Shown here: positions 62,018 through 64,000 of the stretch, one piece after another
How the letters are laid out: the number at the start of each line of letters is the position of its first letter
Position numbering within the stretch: the stretch's first letter is position 1
Assembly (NCBI GenBank): GCA_022705425.1
Contig: JAKJEM010000004.1
Coordinates: forward strand, 51,938 to 115,937
Direction: 5' to 3'
DNA length: 64,000 bases
From: Planctomycetota bacterium
Lineage (GTDB): Bacteria; Planctomycetota; Brocadiia; CAIUPP01
The notes under the pieces: generated by a model
What the model was told of the DNA's origin: nothing
Database searches by the model: none
Seen by the model: the letters and a program-made list of their open reading frames with translations, nothing else
Position numbers and translations under genes: made by a program

Positions 62018-63782
62018 CTATCGCGTCTTCCTGCCGCGAATCGCACTCAGCCGAATCGGCATGCTTTGCCGGACCGTCCTCTCCTGTGTACCGGGCAGCG
62101 ACACTCCCTGAACCGACGCCGCCACGGCGCAGCCGACGATGCCGTCGAGCCAGTGGTTGTCCATCGGGTTCGGCTTCGTCTTCCACTCGTCCACGACGCG
62201 CCCGCGCCCTTCCGTGCGGACCTTGTACTCCGCCGTCAGGTGCTCGGAGAAGAGCCGGTGCATCTCGGGGCTGCGTCCGAAGAGCGACAGGCAGCCGGGA
62301 TCGCCCATCGGCACGGCCAGCCGGCTGTGGATGAAGGACTTCCAGAAGTTGGTGTCGTAGAGAACGTGGCGCACCGCGCGCTTTCCCCTCACACTGGGGA
62401 TGCGCCAGTTGAGACCGATCCGGTCCCCCTTCTTGCGCACGTACTCCGAGAAGGGGATGCTCGACGCCCCCACGTACTTCCCGTGGCTCGGCAGAACCGC
62501 CGCAAAGCGGCTCTGCCTGCAGAACTGATACACCAGGTCCGTGGACTGGCCCCAGTTCGCGTCGATCAGGCACCGCTCCACCCGCAGCATCGCCCCGTCG
62601 TCCCGGCGCCATTCCCTGCCCAGGATATCCTCGGTCAGTCTCTCCAGCCCCGCGTAGATCGCCCCCTCCATCCCCGCCCGGGGCGCGGCGCGCTCGAGGC
62701 TCCGCCGCGTGTCGCGCAGCGTGAAGTACCCCTTCCCCTGGTCCGGGTACGTGCCGTAGTCGGTCACAAAGCCCGTGAACTCATCCTCCCAGGCCGCGAC
62801 CACGTAGAAGAGCACTTTTTTGCTGCACGTCGATGAAGGCCGTGAGCCGAGTGCAGCCGATGGAGACGACCCCACGCTCCATCCCATTGGTCTTGGCGGC
62901 GATCTCATCGGCGGTGAGGACCCCCTCCTCGTTGACCATGTCCAGGGGCTCGTTCTGGTACTCCGCGAAGAAGGCACCCTCGTCCTGGAGCTTGAGGTTC
63001 ATGGCGTGCTGGAGGGCCGAGTCCTCGTCGGGTTTGTACCGGGCAGCCCAGGCGACGACGGCCCCCTCGTCCATCTCGGCGCGATGGGCGCGGTAGTACT
63101 CCGTCGCCCGGGCCAGACCCCGCTCAGCGCGGAGATCTTCGGCGCGGATGCGGGCGTACTCCGCCCACAGCCGCTCCGCCCGGGGGAAGGCGTAGACCAT
63201 CTTCGTCCGCTCCCCCTGCCATTCCGGGTGCTTCTCCCGGTCCAGGATGTTGTCGGCCATGTCGTGCCGGCAGATGACCGTGCAGGGCATCACCCCGGCG
63301 ATCTTCTGACCCGGGCCTGCCAGCCCCAGGACCGCACCGGCGAGGACGGCTTCGCGGTTCTCGCACTGCGACGGCGAGCGGGCCGATTCGTCGGTCTGCG
63401 GGTCGTCAATCACGACCAGGGAGGGCCGCACGCTCCTGCCGTCGGGGCGCTTGTACTTCATGCCGCGAATGCGCCCGGTGATCCCCGCAACGCGGATGAT
63501 GGCCCCCGACGCGGCGCAGTCGGGGATCGTCGGCAGGACGACCTCCTTGGCCGTCCAGCCGATGTGCGTCCGTTCCCCGTGGTAGAGCTGGCCGTTGGCG
63601 CGGTGGGCGATGCCGTCGAGTTTCCGGATGGGGTAGACGGCCTCCGAAAAGTCCTCCAGGAGGAACTCGTTGGAGTCCAGCTCCATCTGGATGCTTTCGA
63701 GCATCTCCAGCGCGCTCTTCTCATCCGACCCGATCAGGCATACGAACTCCCGGTGCCCGTAGAGGATCGCCCAGAGGCAGGC
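62018..63782 (-). pseudogene. phage terminase large subunit (GpA-like), frameshifted and 5' truncated
   Basis: Two frames together give most of a terminase. The upstream frame has WAILYGHREFVCLIGSDEKSA, SLVVIDDPQTDESAR (Walker B-like) and RLTAFIDVQQK; the downstream frame resumes with VLFYVVAAWEDEFTGFVTDYG and ends with DNHWLDGIVGCAVAAS, the RNase H-like nuclease end typical of GpA. The break is at a run of six A (minus strand, near 62816-62821): one A too many for the joined frame. The ATP-loop half at the N-terminus is missing; similarity starts right after the tandem repeat near 63782. No other packaging genes are visible. Confidence 0.85.
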
Positions 63783-63783
63783 A

Positions 63784-63831
63784 GGTATTCCGGCAGGTAT
63801 TCCAGGGACATAAGGTATTCCAGGGACATAA
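63784..63831. repeat. 18-bp tandem repeats at the terminase truncation point
   Basis: GGTATTCCAGGGACATAA occurs twice head to tail (63796-63813, 63814-63831), preceded by a partial copy (GGTATTCCGG). They lie between the broken terminase and the transposase promoter. Confidence 0.85.
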
Positions 63832-63843
63832 GACCTATATCGC

Positions 63844-63872
63844 TTGACAACGGCGTGCGGCGGATGTAGAGT
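63844..63872 (+). promoter_or_regulatory. promoter of the transposase gene, possibly leaderless
   Basis: Perfect TTGACA (63844-63849), 17 bases, TAGAGT (63867-63872). The expected start of transcription coincides with the ATG at 63879, so the message may have no leader. Confidence 0.6.
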
Positions 63873-63878
63873 CCTGGC

Positions 63879-64000
63879 ATGAGCAGAATGGCGCGAGTGG
63901 TCGTCCCCGAGGTGGCGCATCACGTCATCCAGCGCGGCGTGCGGTCCATGGACATCTTCCGCGACGACGACGACCGGCGGGAGTATCTTCGCCTGATGGC
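63879..64000 (+). CDS. REP-associated tyrosine transposase / IS200-like transposase, 5' part
   Basis: Only the first 40 codons are in the window. MSRMARVVVPEVAHHVIQRGVRS is the standard start of RAYT and IS200-like Y1 transposases, where HHVIQRG is the first conserved motif (compare HHVTQRG), followed by IFRDDDDRREYLRLM. The metal-binding HUH pair and catalytic Tyr lie beyond the end. These enzymes move or maintain short palindromic repeats. The promoter and tandem repeats just upstream fit a small mobile unit. Confidence 0.85.
   Translation, partial: MSRMARVVVPEVAHHVIQRGVRSMDIFRDDDDRREYLRLM

Noticed and set aside
62816..62821. Programmed -1 frameshift at A AAA AAG in the terminase
   Set aside because: The reading frame does not line up with the slippery heptamer; the needed shift is +1, so an indel or error is simpler.

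Overview
This is a GC-rich stretch of a Gram-negative-type bacterial chromosome around its replication origin. Outer-membrane biology is shown by an RND efflux pump and a LolC/LolD pair. The origin neighbourhood reads dnaA, oriC, dnaN, dciA-like (DUF721), gyrB, with parB and two near-consensus parS sites about 14 kb away. The gene content suggests an uncultured, probably anaerobic or facultative bacterium: NfnAB-type flavoproteins, URO-D and DUF1638 proteins of the kind found in corrinoid metabolism, a GH42 beta-galactosidase, an L-fucose isomerase-like protein, and Tad pili with an FHA-CpaF fusion. I lean to the PVC group (Planctomycetes-like) or a neighbouring candidate phylum, but only by analogy; there is no rRNA in the window.

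Layout. 1-4.9 kb: RND efflux operon (outer-membrane factor, adaptor, pump). 5.0-6.0 kb: aldose epimerase-like gene. 6.0-16.6 kb: one long minus-strand Tad/Flp pilus operon (two Flp pilins, prepilin peptidase, TadE/TadG-like pseudopilins, CpaB, FHA-CpaF, TadB, TadC) behind a near-perfect sigma-54 promoter. 16.7-24 kb: FGGY kinase, NfnB/NfnA, a stand-alone Lrp ligand domain, a URO-D-like protein, a membrane metallophosphoesterase and a phosphotriesterase-family gene. 24.3-29.2 kb: GH42, then psd-pssA for phosphatidylethanolamine and a GspE/PilB-like ATPase. 29.2-32.9 kb: ECF sigma, anti-sigma and two exported proteins. 32.9-33.4 kb: a gene-free C-rich stretch with four GTTC-N7-GAAC palindromes. 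33.4-44.2 kb: phosphoesterase, acylphosphatase, parB, lolC/lolD, a DUF4139 protein, a fucose isomerase-like protein, a STAS protein, murD and DUF1638. 44.2-50.5 kb: a DUF4143 remnant and the origin cluster.

50.5-57.2 kb: PHP hydrolase and ApbE, a small Cys-rich protein, then a four-gene minus-strand set: a lysine 2,3-aminomutase (both lysine-binding aspartates present), two Ddl-like ATP-grasp ligases and a GNAT acetyltransferase. Together these look like a pathway that makes beta-lysine, ligates it and acylates something. This is the best candidate for an under-described system here. 57.9-58.3 kb: ssrA (tmRNA) with its own promoter, a readable tag ending in LAA, and a terminator.

Everything after ssrA (58.3-64 kb) looks like a decayed mobile island: a broken HD-domain gene fused to a recombinase-associated helix-turn-helix gene, a complete Fic gene with an operator-like repeat pair around a strong promoter, a frameshifted and 5'-truncated phage terminase, short tandem repeats and the start of a RAYT/IS200-like transposase. 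The 3' end of ssrA is a common integration site, which fits this boundary.
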